DNA from: Scytonema sp035967975
Lineage (GTDB): Bacteria > Cyanobacteriota > Cyanobacteriia > Cyanobacteriales > Nostocaceae
Assembly (NCBI GenBank): GCA_035967975.1
Contig: JAWQFQ010000015.1
Location: 1-64,000, forward strand
Direction: 5' to 3'
DNA: 64,000 nucleotides
This document shows, piece after piece, positions 62,514-64,000 of this stretch. The translations under genes and the position numbers were made by a program. Positions within the stretch are counted from its first letter, which is position 1, and each line of letters opens with the position of its first letter. The notes beneath the pieces are model-generated. The model did no database searches. It was not told where the DNA came from and worked only from the letters and a program-made list of their open reading frames with translations.

Positions 62514-64000
62514 TTATCTTCCTCTACGTTCATAGTTTTCCCAAGGAGGTTGAAAACCACGCCTTTGCAGAAAATCCTCTTGAAGTTGCTGTCTCTGACG
62601 AGTCACCTCAGGATTGACTGCTCCTTGGGAAAGTTGTTCTAGTTCCAGTTGCTCTAACTGGTTCAGTGCGGATAAAGGCTTGTCTAAAATAGCACTTAAC
62701 CCTGCTAAGGCTCGGCGTGCGTCCTTATCTTCCGGTTTCTCTGCGACCACGTCTGAGTATATTTCTTGTGCGGACTCATAACGACGCTGTTCAAAACGAA
62801 TTCCTCCTAAAGCCGCAAGCGCATCTAAATTATCTGGTTGCTGCGCCAAAACACTTTCATAAGCCTTGGCTGCTGAATCCAAATCACCCACTGCTCTGGC
62901 TAAGTCTGCTTGTAACTGCTTTGTATTTGGGTTATTAGGAAGATTAGCAATCAGCTGCTTTGCTCTCACTTTTGCTTGTCTTGGACTGCGTTGTGAGATT
63001 GCTTGTAACAAGCGCAGTTGTAATGGTATGTAGCTTGGATCTATTTGAACCAAGTAATTATACAGAGCTTCCCGTTGAGGATTGGCAGGTAACACTCCCA
63101 CTAAACTAAAGAGTTCTGGGGGTGTATTTGTTGCTGGTTGTGTTGCTAACCAGCTGTTAAGTACTGCTTCTGCTTCCGGTTGAGAAATACGCTTTCCTTG
63201 GTAAGCAATACTTGTACGTCCTAATTGAAGAGTTAAATTTTGGGGTTGACGAGATATCAATTGGTCATAGGTCATTAACGCCTCATCAAAACGCCTTTGT
63301 TGCACGCGTACACCAATCAGCCCTCGCAAAGCACCATCAACAACATCATTATCCATATTGTTTTGTTGGGATGACAGTAAGGCGAGTAAACGTTGAGCAC
63401 TTGCTTCTAAATTACCTTCGCGGCGCTCAATTTCTGCTGCTAGCAATTGCGGTAACAAACTTTTTGCGCCTTCAGGGGAGGCATTATACGCTGCTAAAGC
63501 TTGCCTTGCTGCATTTGTGTCGTTCAGCTGCAAGTAAATCTGAGCAACTCTAAATGTCAAAAACGGCACATTGACCTTTGACTCAATACTTTGATACAAA
63601 GACAGAAATTCTGGATCGGGCGCATCAATATCTGCTAAAGCCACAGCCAGCTGTTTCAATTGTCCTGAGTCGGAAGGCAAGGTTTGCAGTTCATTAGCTA
63701 AACGCTGTTTCAAGTTGGTTTTTGTTAGCATTCCCAACTTATTTTCGAGCACTAGCTGTCGCACGACTAGACTTTTATCGTTTGGCAACTGTAAAGCCGC
63801 CTGTCTATACAGCTGGAGTGCTGTTTGTTCTCCCTGAGGTAAGCCAGTAAAAACATCAGCCACTTCCCTCAACAGTGTAGGTGAGGGGTTAGGAGTGTTG
63901 TTTAATCCTTGAGTGTAAAGTGCTGCAACTTGCTGTACTAAAGATGGGTCGTTTGTTGCAGCACGAATTTCATTGAGCGCTCGTGCTAAAGGTAAAATCG
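62514..64000 (-). CDS. BcsC-like TPR protein, 5' end outside the window
   Basis: The minus-strand frame is open from the stop at 62514 to the right edge of the window, with no start reached, so the gene is partial. The visible 495 residues are TPR-type helical repeats (AQIYLQLNDTNAARQALAAY; DLDSAAKAYESVLAQQPDNL then DALAALGGIRFEQRRYESAQ). A TTG at 63872 is only an internal codon. BcsC proteins combine periplasmic TPRs with an outer-membrane barrel; no barrel is visible, as the C-terminus ends after the TPRs. Position at the head of the cellulose genes supports a role in the export complex. Confidence 0.8.
   Translation of the reverse strand, partial: ILPLARALNEIRAATNDPSLVQQVAALYTQGLNNTPNPSPTLLREVADVFTGLPQGEQTALQLYRQAALQLPNDKSLVVRQLVLENKLGMLTKTNLKQRLANELQTLPSDSGQLKQLAVALADIDAPDPEFLSLYQSIESKVNVPFLTFRVAQIYLQLNDTNAARQALAAYNASPEGAKSLLPQLLAAEIERREGNLEASAQRLLALLSSQQNNMDNDVVDGALRGLIGVRVQQRRFDEALMTYDQLISRQPQNLTLQLGRTSIAYQGKRISQPEAEAVLNSWLATQPATNTPPELFSLVGVLPANPQREALYNYLVQIDPSYIPLQLRLLQAISQRSPRQAKVRAKQLIANLPNNPNTKQLQADLARAVGDLDSAAKAYESVLAQQPDNLDALAALGGIRFEQRRYESAQEIYSDVVAEKPEDKDARRALAGLSAILDKPLSALNQLEQLELEQLSQGAVNPEVTRQRQQLQEDFLQRRGFQPPWENYERRGR

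Overview
The window comes from a filamentous, heterocyst-forming cyanobacterium (Nostocales-like). The signs are a HetP gene with a HetR-type palindrome upstream, many GCGATCGC (HIP1) octamers, a tocopherol cyclase, PEP-CTERM proteins, WD40 and TPR proteins, heptamer/octamer repeat arrays and many small palindromic mobile repeats. After about 15.2 kb every convincing gene is on the minus strand.

Layout. 0.1-11.9 kb: tRNA-Arg(CCU), tocopherol cyclase, a J-domain/TPR protein, a WD40 protein, a metallophosphoesterase, a CbiG/CobE-type cobalamin protein, two MntA/HepT toxin-antitoxin modules, an SDR with its TetR regulator, a small ribbon-helix-helix protein and a conserved unknown. 12.9-15.1 kb: two paralogous PEP-CTERM proteins. 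15.2-21.3 kb: a compact RiPP (ribosomally made, modified peptide) locus. 21.3-28 kb: sugar and surface-glycan genes (cytidylyltransferase, C-methyltransferase, epimerase, deacetylase, dioxygenase, SDR, aminopeptidase-like). 28-43.8 kb: two TPR-GT2 glycosyltransferases, an RTX protein, a Ser-rich micro-protein, a SPINDLY/GT41-type transferase, a double-glycine peptide, a parvulin, an HlyD adaptor and a C39-peptidase ABC exporter (HetC type). 43.8-54.9 kb: a gene-poor stretch with two copies of a structured RNA, HetP, a truncated HlyD gene, a GH116 glucosidase and a small conserved protein. 54.9-64 kb: a GIY-YIG protein and a cellulose operon (bcsC-type TPR, GH8, bcsB, bcsA).

The most interesting system is the RiPP operon at 15.8-21.3 kb. 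It combines a three-core microviridin precursor (MdnA) and both graspetide ligases (MdnB, MdnC) with a SPASM radical-SAM enzyme and a Nif11-leader precursor carrying three Leu/Met-Tyr-Gly sites, the signature of tyramine-excising 'splicease' substrates. A second double-glycine precursor, a Cys-rich protein and an unlisted 57-residue ORF lie between them. Two small mobile repeats with direct target duplications interrupt this operon. Subtracting them restores a tightly coupled ancestral order and shows that one replaced the C-terminus of the radical-SAM enzyme.

Two further themes stand out. One is a secretion/glycosylation neighbourhood: C39 exporter, HlyD, parvulin, double-glycine peptides and a GT41 gene flanked by Ser/Thr-rich small proteins. 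The other is a family of nested-palindrome mobile elements with 7-11 bp target duplications that often sit exactly at stop codons. All family assignments are from reading the sequence; no database search was run.
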